A DNA stretch of 64,000 nt. It comes from Diprion similis. Its lineage: Eukaryota; Arthropoda; Insecta; Hymenoptera; Diprionidae. Each line of letters begins with the position of its first letter. The stretch's first letter is position 1. The notes beneath the pieces are model-generated. The model was given only the letters and a program-made list of their open reading frames with translations, searched no databases and was not told where the DNA came from. The stretch spans positions 4,898,001-4,962,000 of the forward strand of contig NC_060110.1 of NCBI RefSeq assembly GCF_021155765.1, read 5' to 3'. Position numbers and translations under genes: made by a program. Shown piece by piece: positions 1 to 13,260 of the stretch.

Positions 1-108
1 GGAAATAGGCTGAACTTAGGTTAAACTTCGATCAACGTTTCAAGAGACCGTGCTCCAAGCATTGTTAGGGATTAGGGCATATCAGCTTCGGCCGTAAAAA
101 ACCAAAAC

Positions 109-2426
109 ATGACTTTTACTTGTACCAAGGCTACATTCTTCGTGCTAACTGTTTTACTCACTTTATCGTTGGGATATTCTTCAACGATTGAATATACCGC
201 GGCACGAGTTGAGGTAACATTCAATCATCTTCCGCGATGCTTTAATAAAAAATTCACCGGACTCAAATCAGTGGCTTCTATAATACTTGTCTGGTATCAT
301 TTTACAGAGTTGCAGAGGCTGCAGTCTCAACCGGCTACCCGAGGTGAAGAAGTTTATTTTCGAAGATCTTCCTCTCTAGTATCCTTTCGAATAATTATAT
401 AATCAAAGTTCACACAACACATTCACCGTTTGTAGGGCTCCAACCATTTAAATATCTGCGATTACACGGTGCCCTTATTCAGGTATTACTCTGAACTATG
501 TACCTAAAGCGGGTGCTAAAGTTCGCGTGGATGGTATTTTCATTTGTTGGCCTACAGGTTTAGAATAAATACACCAGAATAAAATATTGTTGGATGTTAA
601 CACTTTTAATCTTATTTCTGATAGGTTTCACATTTGCCTACGTAGCTCTGGAACCATAAACCGTGTTAAACTAGCTGGAACATCCTATTTTCATATTTTT
701 CCTGGTCCATATCAGATGCACTAATTGTAAGTGTTTCACAGTTTATCACATTTAAACAAACTCTTTCTGTCTACCGGTAAAATGGTGGACTCCGAATATG
801 AAAATTTCTTTAAACTGTAGCATGTAAAATGCATAACTAATTAGAAGCTTGATAGTGAGTAGTAAATCAAGTTTGTCAGTATTTGGATCATCCAGGAAAC
901 ATGAATGAATAGCTGCCACAAAATTGAATTTTACCGAGATATTTTTTGTCCTTTTAATAATGCGCATACCCTATGTAGCAAAACCTACAATTGAACCATC
1001 AATATGTTGATGATAGCAATTGTGAGATTTTCACCAAGAATTTCAGATTTTTCACATTTGGTATTTCCTTGACTCAATCGGCTTTCAGTGAGAACGTTGA
1101 ATTCAAGCCAATACCTGGGGCTGTACCAGAACTCGTTCTGCTGAATAAGGAAGAGGTAAAATCACAGTATTATTATTATTATTGTTATTACGCAGGATAT
1201 TTCATTCTTACGCTACCATTCTAGTCTAGGATTACTAGATATAAATTGGTGCACATAAAACAACAGGGAGTATTAGGTGATTATCACGTTTGAATAGATT
1301 AAAATGAAAAGTCAGAGATCAATGGTCTTCTTGTAGTAAGCGCAGTTTCAAGGTCTGGTAGTTGCATTTGTTCCGAAAAGAAAATGTTCGTGGCAGAAAC
1401 GAAGTGATGATAAACTACTTTAAATAGCTAATGCAGTTGATTTGCACCGTTTGAATATAATACTGTGTAGCCAAAAACTCAAAAAACATAGTTTTTGCAT
1501 CGAGTTTGAAATCACTTTAAAGTTAAGCCATTATTCATAATAGTGGTTAATTTGAAAAAACAGTATCAATCTTTAATGTCGATCTGGATTAAGATTTTTA
1601 AACTCAAAGTATTAAGGAAGGGATCGTAGTAACATTAACCTTTAGATGGCGGGAGTGTCCTAAAAGAAGACAGGAGGTAATTCCAAAACTCCACTGGATC
1701 TGTTGACTACGCCTCTAAAAAAATATCGAATTTCAAGGGAAAGATTCCAGCCTTCTCAAGGCTAATATAATGAAATATTTCATCATCAAAATAGTATTTC
1801 ACGACTTGGATGTATGCAATTTTATAAATTCAAAAATTTCCATGCATAAACACTCTGGATAGATGCCATAAGAATAATTACATGTTTGGGACAAGAAAAA
1901 TACATATTTAGAGATCCTGCTTATGGGCAAAGAGAACTGAAGCCTTACTCAAATTTCCAAATAGGTATACACAGGATTAAAAATCCATTAAGACAGGGTG
2001 AATTTGTTTTAACTTGAAAAATAGTCAATATAATCGGTTCCTGATTATTACTTGTTTCAATGAAAACTATTCAGTCAACTAATTAAGTTTGTACAATATA
2101 TAACTAGAACTTCATAACTGCAAGTAAATTACATTTTCATCTAAGTTTAATTAATTATATCAACTTAATGATCACCTGAGTATTTTTTTTTTTTTTTTTA
2201 ATTCACTGGCTTTCATTATTCAGTGATTAATAATAAAATAAGAAGCATGCGCTGCATTTTTTAACAGTGTGAGGCATATGTATATACGTACACGCTTGAT
2301 CAATGAAATAAATTTTTGCAGGAAGTGGAGAGACTGCAACTTTCTCGGTTGAATCGTGAGGAATGCAACGAATTATTAGTTAATAAGGGTTTTAAAATAT
2401 CAAGACCCATTAAAGATGAAATATAA
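109..2426 (+). CDS. SELENOM: Selenoprotein M-like ER protein, Cys form (4 exons, 115 aa)
   Basis: Exons 109-213, 308-378, 1089-1155 and 2322-2426 join in phase (GT-AG introns of 94, 710 and 1166 bp) into a 115-residue protein. Residues 1 to about 23 form a hydrophobic signal peptide. The next part matches the SELENOM/SEP15 thioredoxin-like fold: ARVE, then the redox motif C37-R-G-C40, then LNRLPEVKKF, DLPLY and PGAVPELVLL. The last exon has the family's L-x-x-LNREEC-NELL-x-x-KGF block. Vertebrate SELENOM has CGGU at the active site; here selenocysteine is Cys, so no UGA recoding or SECIS is needed. The protein ends in KDEI, close to the KDEL/HDEL retention signal, which fits the ER lumen location of the family. 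It is shorter than the vertebrate protein because the C-terminal tail is missing. The start is the first ATG, with a good CAAAAC-ATG context. The family's role is thought to be ER redox or calcium homeostasis; the exact substrate is unknown. Family call firm, SELENOM versus SEP15 fairly sure. Confidence 0.86.
1156..2321 (+). other. SELENOM-like intron 3
   Basis: This is the largest intron of the gene, bounded by GTAAAA and TTGCAG. An imperfect ATT trinucleotide run lies just inside the donor (about 1168-1190), and a poly-T run sits near 2184-2199. No coding exon was recognised inside it. Confidence 0.7.
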
Positions 2427-5183
2427 CTGTCTGAAGTAATCGATGTATCATACATTCTGTAATTATAAAACTGAAGAAAGACAAGTATGATTTTTAATTC
2501 TGGAAATTTCCTCCTTACAAGTATTTTTCATAGAGTTTTGTACATTATAGATTTTACCTACTTCTAATGAACATGTTTTTGTGTTCCACCTGTGATATTA
2601 TCACGATTTTCCGTTGAAAACCAATTACTGTTGTACAAAAGAAAAAATTCAAAAAATTAGTGATGAACTATTTTCAGGAAAATCAGTTTTCTCATTTCCA
2701 CAAGTTTCTTAAAAATCTTATCGAGAGGGAATTCTACGTAGTTTAATATTCACCATGATTCAATTAAAGATTCACAGGGATCAAACTAAACTTTATGGCT
2801 GATTGGAAAATGCCAAAATTCGATATTGTCATTATCCTTTGTGCAGCATAAAAATTTGCATGTGACAATCAACAAAATTTCAGATCAGTTTACTAGATTT
2901 ATTGAATGGAATTGTTGTTATGCTTTTCAGAAATTGGGAATACTGGGAAAAGGCAAGAAATTTCACCATTTTTTTAGAAAAAAAAAATACACTTTCCAAT
3001 ATTCTGTTGACGTCGGCATCAATATTGCATCAGTATTCCCAATAAGAGTTTATGTCTACTAAAATTTTGGAAGTTTAGTAATATGTAAAGGTGTGGAATA
3101 TGTGAAAAAGTAGACATCATTTTATGTCTCAGCTTTTTCAGATATTTATTTTTAATTACGAGCGTTGCACTTATTAAGACTTAACAGTCAATCAAAAAAA
3201 GTGCCACTTCCCATGTGTGTACAGCATAAGAATAAAAAAAAATCCAAAAATGTTGAGTCATATTTTATCTTTTTCGTAATAAATAAATAAATAAATTATA
3301 TATGTATGTTACATGCAACTGAATATCATTGATTTTCTCAAAGTATAATGATTCTAAAATTTCAGCACCCTAACGAAGAGGAACCTGTGCAAATTAAGCT
3401 CAGATTGTATTCATTTAGGGTTGATTCCCACATTGGCAAAAAATTTTGTTTATGACAAACCTAATTTCTTCTTATTGAAAAATTCAAATTATTTATTTGA
3501 AAGTATTAACAATCCGCATGGTTTTATATGAAAATGACGTCGAACACTATGAACTAACCGAGGGGCAACCACTCATGAACCAGTTGGAACAGTCTACTTT
3601 GAAATGATATGAAATGCTTTGGAAATAGCATGAAATGCATGTGAAATACCTAGCGTGAAACGCTATGAAATGGTTGTGAAATGGAACTAACAAAAACTTG
3701 TAAACAGAAATAGGTTATATCTTTCAACAAACAGTTTGAATTTTGCGATAATAATTTTTCTTAGCATATGCGACGTCATTGGGTTGTTATAGTTGCCAAT
3801 CAGCTGTATGAGTTTCGTTTTTTTTACAATTCAACAAAGAAAAACACGATATAATTATTTCAGATTTCTTTACTTTAATCGCGAATGAAATTGACTCAAT
3901 TGAAAGGACTCAATTATATTGCCTATATTTTGTGTTGTGCTGTTGTTAAAAAAAAAATAAACTTGTGGTACTTACACTTATTACTATCCAAGTTTATTAT
4001 ATATTAGTAAAAATTATATATCGCGCTGTACGGTGTAATTTTCGTGTAAATGTAAATCCTACGACTGGAAAACCTAAAAAAAAAGTCTGGAAATTTTGTA
4101 TCGAAAAAATAGTGGCAATTCCGCATCTTTCTGAGGCTTTCTACAATCGATATTGCTCATTAGATTGATACATCATGCACGTCTTTTTTATTCTAAAAAT
4201 GACGAGACCCTCGTTTTCTTCCTCATCTCAGGAATATCTTCAGGAACGTGAGCACACATGTCAATAGTTATTAATGTACGATTTTTTTCTCCGTTATAGT
4301 ACTATGCAATATCAGCGTCATATGTATGTATGTAATGTGTATATTATATTACAGTGTTATATGAACTTCCGTCCGCATATATACATTTACTTATCCGAAC
4401 GTCTTTTATTTTAAATTCTTTTGCTTATTTTTAAATCTAACTTAAAAATTAAATTATATACAAACTTGAAAATGTACGTTACAATTTTACAGCATTAAAC
4501 GGTAACATAATTTCAATATCTCTTTCACTTATACCAGTTACATATTCTGAATCTGTGTAATATAGATATTTCTTAATAAACCTACATATCATATATACAT
4601 TTAATTAGTAAAATTTCCAAAACCAAATAAAATTATCACCTGCTTGGATATATATTCTCTATTGTAGATTATTTTTTCAAGATGATATGATGATGTTTCA
4701 CCTTGATGCTATTAATATTATTATGATACAAGCTACTTCTATTATTTGACATTTTACATTTTTATTTCAGTTTCTTATATTCAGTTTATAACCATTATCC
4801 AGTGTATTAAAATATATTACGTATACGTGTATATCATATTTTCTTTTGGTTTGATATTTTGATTTGTCAATTTCATTTAACTTACCAAATACCAGTTGAA
4901 TCATCAAAGTGGATGTATGTATTGATAACTTTGAAAATCTAAGTATCATTTGCTTTTCTTTGCATCCAGATACAAGAATTTCTTTAAATGGTATGTCTAT
5001 CTGACATAAGAAAAAAAAAAATCAACTACCACCATCATATCCACGCAGGCTTTAGTACAATAAGATTGATGGAAATCATTTTTTTAAAAGAAATGGCAGA
5101 GGCCGATATATAGGTACAAAGAAACTGGATAATTAGGTATTAGAATTCAGTTTCAAATCGGTTGCCATGATTCACGAATAATG
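2427..5183. other. Intergenic region between two convergent genes
   Basis: AT-rich DNA lies between the stop of the SELENOM-like gene (plus) and the stop of RNF185 (minus), so it should hold both 3' UTRs. It contains an AATA tetranucleotide run at about 3278-3297 and a cluster of TGAAATG words at about 3597-3682. A 3965-4168 open frame has no recognisable family and starts at GTG. No gene is supported. Confidence 0.6.
3597..3682 (-). repeat. Degenerate TGAAATG short-period repeat
   Basis: The word TGAAATG or a close variant recurs about every 10-15 bases. Read on the other strand it is the ATTTCA repeat seen at 8936-9085 and 11005-11190, so this is probably an inverted copy of the same degenerate repeat. 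Confidence 0.55.
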
Positions 5184-7637
5184 TTATGCCATGAGTAACC
5201 AACAGATGAACAGCAATGCGACCCACAGAAATACTTTGGATAAGAACTGCTCTTCTTCGAATTGAGGGCTGCCACGAGGAGCTGCAGAGTACAGAAACGT
5301 TTTCAAAAATTACATAACCAGCACCGAAGACCCCAAATTACTAAAGTTTCCTCCCTCTTATTAATTAACATTGCATGAGTATTGAACCTCAACTTCGCAG
5401 TACCGTTCTCAACCAATCGCTGTAATCACACATTTACAGACATTATAGAACAGCGATGGTCTGTTCGTTTTTGGTAGCTCTGAGTTGTTCTTTACTTGAC
5501 TGGAACAGGCGAGGCCAAGAGGCTCCTTATTAATGAATATTGGTCAAGGCCGCCTGACCACAACCTTATCAATGCCATATCACGCATATCCCTGGTGGAA
5601 GAATGCCTATTATTTTCTACAAAAGTCTCTACGACTTCCAAGAAATTTTCAAATACAATAGTAGTTTTTGAATAAAGTTTTTCGTAAAATTTCGTGGTAC
5701 TACATATACAGTTGTAAAATGGTTTGCTTTTCCATCATTTTTCGTACATCAATCAATGAAACGGATATCATTTTTTGTAGATTATCGTAATACTTCTGGT
5801 TTAGAAAAACTAATCTTAGTCTCTTTCCATAAGACTCTCCTGTTAGGACAATATGAATTCGAAAATATACGGTAGATTCTCAGAACCAAAATAAAAAAAT
5901 TATGCAAGTACCTGCACTCATCGAATTTACGAATACTGTGTAAAGAATTACCTGCGCCAGGTCTTGTCTCTCCAAAATTGAAAGTAGATGTAAAGAAACC
6001 AAATGGAAATGCGCCGATGCCAAAAGACATGTGAAAGCCGCCTTCACCGAATCCAAATCCTGAGAATCCTGCATTAGCTTCAGGTTCTGATCTTTGTCCA
6101 GCTGGTCGAGGCGGAACGTTATTTCTGTAATAAGAAAGAGTATACATAAAACAGTTGGAATAACCTACCATCGATTAAACAAACTTATTAATGGAATTGT
6201 TATTATTTTTATTAATTATTATTAGATTGAAAGGCATCTATAACATACTCTGCGAAACGATGTGTTAACTGTACCATATATGGCGATTAAATACGGTGAA
6301 ACTAATGGATTTTTGAAATTCAAATTATAGTAAACATGAAAGGATCTAATGCCATTTCACAAAAAAATAATCATACAAACAATTTGTGCTAACCAGTGGA
6401 AACAAATTTATTTAAAGACACAAAACATACGTTACACCATATTTGATCGTTATATGTGGTGAATTAGAAAAAAATTGGTATTTTTTTTATTGTAAAATAG
6501 AAGAAGTTTGGAACGACTAAATTCAACTAGAGAAGACGGATTCGCAATAATTTCAAAAGAATTACATTGTTGTATCTGTGAAGGGCTTGATTTGAATTAC
6601 AACATTCATGTAATAAACAATAAAGATAGTTTAAATCGAACCGAAAAATCGGCCATAATTAACACTACAAATTCCGCTTACCTTGGATCTTCTTGTTTGG
6701 TAATTCCGCGTCCATACAATGGAATAACTTTTTCTTTACTAATCGCAGCCTTACAGACAGGACAGAGTTGCCTTGCAGGTCGGGTTTCTAACCATTGATA
6801 AAGACATGGCCAACTGGAATTTAGTTTTCCTTTTTCAAATTATATTGTATGTGTCGAGTAAATAAAATGTATTAATAATAATCAAGTCTTTCTAACGAAA
6901 TTTGGCCATTGGTTTAGAGCCTACCTTAGCTTTCAATTTTTGTTTTCTAACACTAATTAGAATCTGAATCACGATTTCCACACCACAATAGCAATAGTTG
7001 CGATAAGATTTTATATTTTGTTTTCAGGATTTGAATTGTGGATGAAAAAGTGATAAAAGCCTCAATTATCGTTTATATTGTCGAAAAAAAAAAATGATTG
7101 TATATGTGCCCAGTACAAAGATGACATGATTTCAAAGAAAATGTTTTCATAAAATATTTGGTTCTAATTTTCAAAATATCATAGCAAAAAAGAGCTATTT
7201 TGTGACATTAGTTAAGACCACAGGATTGCCTTTATTTTTTGAATCACAAATTTTAGCTTCAAGATTTCAATTTTTCAGTTACATACATACATACTATTTT
7301 TGCAGAAGATTCTAATGAAGTAAGTCATTATCAAGAACGTGATTCTACATGTGATGTCATGTTAATACAGGTGAATTTTCGCACTGTATCTTGCACATTT
7401 ATTGAGTTTTAACTTCTTAGTATCATGTTGGCTATCCTCCGTTCAAAGCCTTGCAACAGATTTTGTTATCATGTATCTTCATGTTTACCAAAATAAATGT
7501 CCGCACATGCTGACCACAGCATCTTTAGCTGTATCCAGACATATATTGCATTCGAACATGCGTTCATCCCTTTCTTTTTCCTCCTGCGCTGACCCCGAAG
7601 GCTTCGAGGGCCCCGGCTGTTCTTTCGCAGTGCTCAT
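5184..7637 (-). CDS. RNF185: RNF185/RNF5-type ER/mitochondrial RING E3 ubiquitin ligase (4 exons, 183 aa)
   Basis: Minus-strand exons 7637-7489, 6813-6682, 6124-5952 and 5281-5184 join in phase (552 nt with stop). A polar, charged N-terminus leads to a complete C3HC4 RING: C30, C33, C45, H47, C50, C53, C67, C70, with the [15 protein letters not shown] core typical of RNF5/RNF185. Then come VIPLYGRG, a PPRPxGQR linker and the family-specific hydrophobic segment [12 protein letters not shown] (residues 124-142). The C-terminus is a membrane anchor (about 164-183) ending WLLMA. Length is close to vertebrate RNF185 (about 190). Relatives sit in the ER or outer mitochondrial membrane and ubiquitinate misfolded membrane proteins (ERAD). 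The ATG at 7637 is chosen because it opens directly into the conserved exon; an AAAAG acceptor-like site just upstream suggests a spliced 5' UTR. Insects usually have one gene for the RNF5/RNF185 pair, so the symbol could be either. Confidence 0.94.
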
Positions 7638-8935
7638 CTCAGCAGGCTCCTTTTCAAGAAAGCAAATAAAGAATTACATTAGTAACATACTTCACAAAGA
7701 AATCTAAAAACATACTCTGGTATAAACTCTGCTTTCACTTGTTTATCAAATAGTTTCATTAGCTGTATTTCTGTAGAGTTAATATATTGAACTACAAAAT
7801 TGATTCAAATTTTTACCACCATCTAGTAATATGACCAAGAAATATTGTGCTTAACAGCAACGTAAAAAGTATAGGTGGAAGGTGGTACATGACGTACGTA
7901 CACGACGTGGAAACACAAGCCCTACTTTCGTATACGATGCACCTGTGATTCATGGATAGAATTTCCTGAAAAATCTGCCAAGCCAGGTTCGAGTATTATG
8001 GCCCTGGAAAATGTGCAGTAAATTTAGTTTCCACTGTACCTGTTCCAGCATGGTACAAAAATGTTTGCATAGGGCAGATTTATTTTTTTATATTTACAAT
8101 GTATGAAGGTCATCACTCCGACATTAATTAGCGGAGTAGTTAGTGCACTGTACAGCTAAACGTCAAAAAAACGACCGGGAACGGTTCCTATTTTTTTTTT
8201 ATTTTAAATAACCTTTAGCTTGGAAAAACATGCTTTTTAGTGAAACCAATAATTTTCAACTGGAAATACTTGCAATAGATGACAAATTCTGTTCAAAAAT
8301 AAAAAACGTCCGGTGGGAAATGAAGAAAATGAAACGCGATGGAAAAAAAAAAAAAAAAAGAAGTTTTTTCTACAATGTAATGGATAAAATGATAAAACTT
8401 TATTACTGAATATTGTTAAGATGGTGTTTTTGCCATATATTTTCTTTTAAGACATTGCAGCGGCATTTATGGTATGTAAACGCTTACAACGAAATGTAAT
8501 TTTTAGAAAAATAAAAGGAATAAGAGGAATTCGCAAGCACCGAATAACTATATTCTGCTGTTACACATTGAGTACAAAACTGTGTTAAGTATTACAAGAT
8601 TGACATGAATAGCATTAACGAAATGAAACTGTAGATGAAAAATTACTATTATGCAAATTCAAAATAACTGAGGGAATTGAGTTTACAAAGTATAAATAAT
8701 TGAATAGGTGATGTTCTATCATGATTTCTGAAAATTTCTGAAAATTATAAAGTCTGAAATATAACAAGTTTTCCGGAAAATACATTGTTACATCGATATG
8801 AACTCCACTACAAGCTGATTGAAATAGGCGTTTGAAATACGTATTCATGATGAGACTGCAGTTTTAACCGAGTGAGTAACTATGTCACAATGTGGCATCC
8901 TGATCATTTTACAATCATTTAATAGCACACAGGTA

Positions 8936-9085
8936 TTTCATAGAGTTTCAAGAGCGTTTTTTAGGATTTCACACCATTTCACAGTATTTCATGTATTCCA
9001 CGACTATTTTACGATATTCCACGAATATTTCATACTACTTTATAACCACACTATACTATTTCATGTCACTTTATACTGTTTGATC
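8936..9085 (+). repeat. Degenerate ATTTCA short-period repeat
   Basis: ATTTCA, TTTCACACC, TATTTCATG, TTCCACGA and similar words follow each other about every 10-12 bases over 150 bases. The same pattern recurs at 11005-11190 and, inverted, at 3597-3682. The open frame across it is a by-product of the repeat. Confidence 0.65.
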
Positions 9086-10439
9086 ATGATATGCCTTTCA
9101 CGTCAAATAAAAAACTTTGATAAGCTGTCAATCTCAATGAAAACCACAACAATATTCACGAAATATACTTTCCATCCAACAATATAAATCAAGTTAAAAA
9201 ATATACCATTATTACACTTGGAGACCAGAAAAATTTGGCATTGTGGTCAATCTACAAAGTAATGTAATCTAGATCATTCAATTTCTAATTGTAAATCACT
9301 ATAGCTATTCATTTAGCGCTATAGGAATACGATATACTGAAAACCAAAACTCTCTAAATATTAAGCAGAAATCGGGATAAAATTGAGCTCCCAAGAAGTA
9401 ATGTTGATCAGTGTTGAATGGAAATAACGTTCTTGATAGAAGGAAACTTATATGGGGTATTCTTCCCCAGTTCAGCCACTCTTTTTCAAACTCTCTGAAA
9501 TATCGTTTATAAATGGTTAAATTTGAATACGACTTGAAGGTAGTCTGTGTTCTGTTTTCAGACTATAACTCGGTGTGGTCATAACTACAAATCGTAATGT
9601 GAAAGTCACACAGGGTCTTTCTGGACCTCTGAACAAAAAAACAATTGCCGTTTTTTTGCTAATTGAAATATAGCTGGAAAAATTTAACTGCAGATACAAT
9701 AAGGTGGATTTTTCATTATCTATAAGTGTATTTAGACATAATCTACTTTTTGGTACAACAAATAAACGATATAAAAAATTTCGCAAAAATCACCATTTTT
9801 ATCATGAATAGTCATAAAATTGTCAATTTTCAATATTTTTCAACAAAAATTTAAGGGCATATTTCTGAAACACTATATTTCGAAATCATAAAGAGTCTAA
9901 ATGTTGATGCTTGAAAAAGTGTATTTATTTTGCAGATTGGAGTGATGAATTTTTAGCAAAAGTTGAAAATCAAAAATAGGATTTCTGATGGGGCAAATTA
10001 GGTAAATAAATTATTTTGTCAATTTAGAAATGAGGAATTTTAGCCGTAATCTTTCGCAGAAGGCATATGGATTCTAGTGAACACAATGTGTAAAAATTAA
10101 TTCTTTGCTGAGCAGATGATGGTTTTTTTGTCATTGAATTCAAATAACTTGGACTTGGTACGTCTGGCACAAAAGTAATTTATACACATTGTTTTTCGTT
10201 AAACTTCGCAATGCAATAAATCCTGTCATATATTCGTATTGCAAAGGCTGTATTGTAGCAAAAGAAAAATTAAAAGAAATCTTTTTCGCATACTAAAAAT
10301 GAAATGTCGTGGTTTTCAATCAAAAGCGTATAATGCCAACTTTCACAGGATAAAGCAAAATATTCCAGAGTTTTCCAGACTTAAGAAGCAATTCTTGTGT
10401 TCCAAGATAAGTCCAGGATTTAAGGATATTTAAGGAGCA

Positions 10440-10830
10440 GTTGACACCCTGAGAATGGTAACTGCTTTTCATTTTTCATCACCTCTAGTGATATAAGAAA
10501 AGTATTGGTTTCCGGCCAAAATGACAGTTTTTAATTCTAATGAATCGTTACATATTCAGACCTCTAGTATCTGAAAAATACGTTTTTAGAGAAATTTTCG
10601 TCTTTCTGTCTGTCCTAACAAACGTCCGCGATTATCTCGAAAACGGCTGAATGAAAAAGTTTGAAATTTAAACATTTTCATATTCGAATGATGTGCATAA
10701 AAAGTTGATGTGCTTCATTTTTTTAAAACCGTAAGCTTCAATCAAAAAAATATTTGAATAACTCAAAGAACTCTGACACATTTCATGCAATATTGATGGA
10801 AAATTTTATGCAAGTTGCTATGAAACAAGT
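10440..10830 (+). repeat. Dispersed repeat, copy A
   Basis: This segment contains a CACC..GTGATATAAGAA stretch, then a CTGTCTGTCCTAACAAAC core followed by TCTCGAAAA. The same order of blocks appears on the minus strand at about 22510-22960. It looks like an old transposable-element fragment of unknown class. Confidence 0.6.
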
Positions 10831-11004
10831 CAAATAATACAACAGAAAATAATTTCTTGAGAAATGGAATAATAATTCTATGAAAAATGAGAATATTAGC
10901 GACAAAAGCATTTGATTATACTATATTGTAGTTTTAGTAATTGAGGTGGTTTGTAAAATTATAAGTACCAGGAAAAATACTATTTCTACATCTTCGAACA
11001 AGAC

Positions 11005-11190
11005 CTTCACAGTATTTCGAGACCATTCCACATAAATTTTGTACCTTTTCATTGCTATTTCACAAGCATTTCGCACCATTTCAAACGCATTTAATCGAAT
11101 TTTGAATAAGTTTCACAGCATTTCATGCTATTATAAAAGCATTTCATACCATTTTATGGACGTATGTTCCAAGTATTTCACAAGTATGGA
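11005..11190 (+). repeat. Degenerate ATTTCA short-period repeat, second cluster
   Basis: Words such as ATTTCACAAG, CATTTCGCACC, ATTTCATGC and CATTTCATACC recur with spacing near 10-12 bases. It is the same repeat type and orientation as 8936-9085. Confidence 0.65.
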
Positions 11191-13225
11191 TACCCTTAGA
11201 TTTTAACGCAGTTGGTAAGTGTTTTGCACGATAACTTGGATATTAACAAAAAAATTATTTTTCAAAGAAAATATTCCTAATTTTCCGACTTTTACTGCTT
11301 TTTCTGATAATCCCATGTGCTTAATATTTTGAGATATGTACAGACTTAAACAGATTCTGACACGTTCGATATTCATAGGAATTTTACGACTCACGGTATT
11401 GGATGAGCACCGTTTGCACTGCCAGTTACGCGCCGCTGATTCTTTTTTCTTTTCTGCTGAGCCCTAAGTGCACAGCCGATAGCGCAAACGGCGCCCATGC
11501 AACACCATGGGTCGCAAAATTCCTAGGGATATAGAACGTGTCAGAATTTATCTAATTGTAAGTATCTGTACCCAAAGCGAGGTGCGTTCTGACATGTTCA
11601 AGGTCGCCTATGTTGTCTGCCAACAACTATTTAAGCCGAATAGCGGACGACATAGACAGCCTTGAATTGGTCAGCATCCACATCGATTTGTTTACACCAT
11701 GTGTTTCATTAAAACCTTTGAAATTTTATAGCCTATCTCTGGAATATTTCATGAATAATTTATTTACCACTTTGGGTCGAACTGATGATAAATAATAATT
11801 TCTAAATATATGTGTGAAAAATAATGTTGACAATGTACTTATTGCAAATGTCAAATAATTTATGAGAAAATATATCGTTATTATCATAAATATATCGATT
11901 ATAACCATAAATTTTGATCAGTTGTACATATAATGAGATTGTTTATCCTAGGTAAAAATTGGTAATATCATTGTGATGAAAAAGGATTGCAGTTTTAGAT
12001 GCATGAACGTTTAAAACAAACTTGTACTACCAAACCTGAATTCAAGATAGTAATCGTAATAATTTGTGCAACTTGACTACTATTCTTCTTAATTTTGGTT
12101 AGCTTTGATAACAACCTTACTTTATTACTCTGACTGTGTTTGTTATTCAATCTGATATTCTATATTAAAATAGATAAGGGTCAGCAATTATTCAATCTAC
12201 AACAGTGCTCTACATTATCTCTTGATTTGGTAAATATTGTAGGTGATACATGGATGTTACATATGCATACATTAGAATAGTGATTCAAAAATTGATTCCA
12301 AAGGTGAAAATTTTACGCCGCTACGATGATTATTAACTGAATGTAAAGCTCATTATATTTACAATATAATAGCGAACATGAAAGAGACGAGACTCTAGAT
12401 ATGACAGATATTACTATGAATTCATTATGTTGGGGTTAGAAAAACGTCGAAATCTGACAAGATTTACTGAAAACGAGTGGATGATGTTATTGAAAATCAG
12501 AAAGACTGACAGTAGTCAATTAAATCTATGAATTACCCACATGAAAAGTGACGAAAAATTATCTATCGGCAGAGGTTATGTTTTAGCAAATTAGGTTTGG
12601 TAAATATTGAATGTTTCGAAGAGTTATAAATTACGACGAGTAATAAACTTACGGGCTTTGAATGGAAATCCAACTGTTTGATTACACTGATATTGTAGAC
12701 ACTTCAAAGTTCTTGGCAGACTGCCTGCTACGAAAATCTTGAATTGCGCAAGTTCTGTAATCTAGCAGATAATTTTTGTGATTTAACGAGAAACGGATGT
12801 TCGGAATAACACGTAAACGTCTTGCCTGACTGGCTTGACTGTCAAATCCTGTAATCACGGATTAGACCGCTCTTAGTTTAGTCGGCAGTAGTGATGACAC
12901 ATAATTGCATGTTGAATATTAACACGTATACATTTTGACATTTCGAAGAGTGAACTTCATTGTAAGTGATCGATCCCAGTAGCAGTAGGTTGTTTGACTA
13001 GCACGGTAAGGTATCAAGCATGGAATAAAGGGAGAAGATACTGCAATGAAAGTTGACCACTAGTATATGTGGGATCTTGACACCATTCAGTAACCATATT
13101 CTACCAAAGAGGGCCAGCCCACAGCAGAGGCCATAGGCAGAATGCACGGCAGTCAACAATATTTACAATCGCAGATGCTTCCACAGACAACTTAAGGCTT
13201 TCCGTCCGTTTGCCACGCACTATGT

Positions 13226-13260
13226 CTTATGGATTTTTGTGTAGATTGAAAATCCATAAG
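13226..13260. repeat. Perfect 12-bp inverted repeat (hairpin)
   Basis: CTTATGGATTTT and its exact complement AAAATCCATAAG are separated by 11 bases. It could be the core of a small foldback element; no longer terminal repeats are clear. Confidence 0.6.

Noticed and set aside
6508..6798. 96-codon plus-strand open frame
   Set aside because: It is the antisense of RNF185 exon 2, whose RING reading is certain.
7402..7707. 101-codon plus-strand open frame
   Set aside because: Antisense of RNF185 exon 1.
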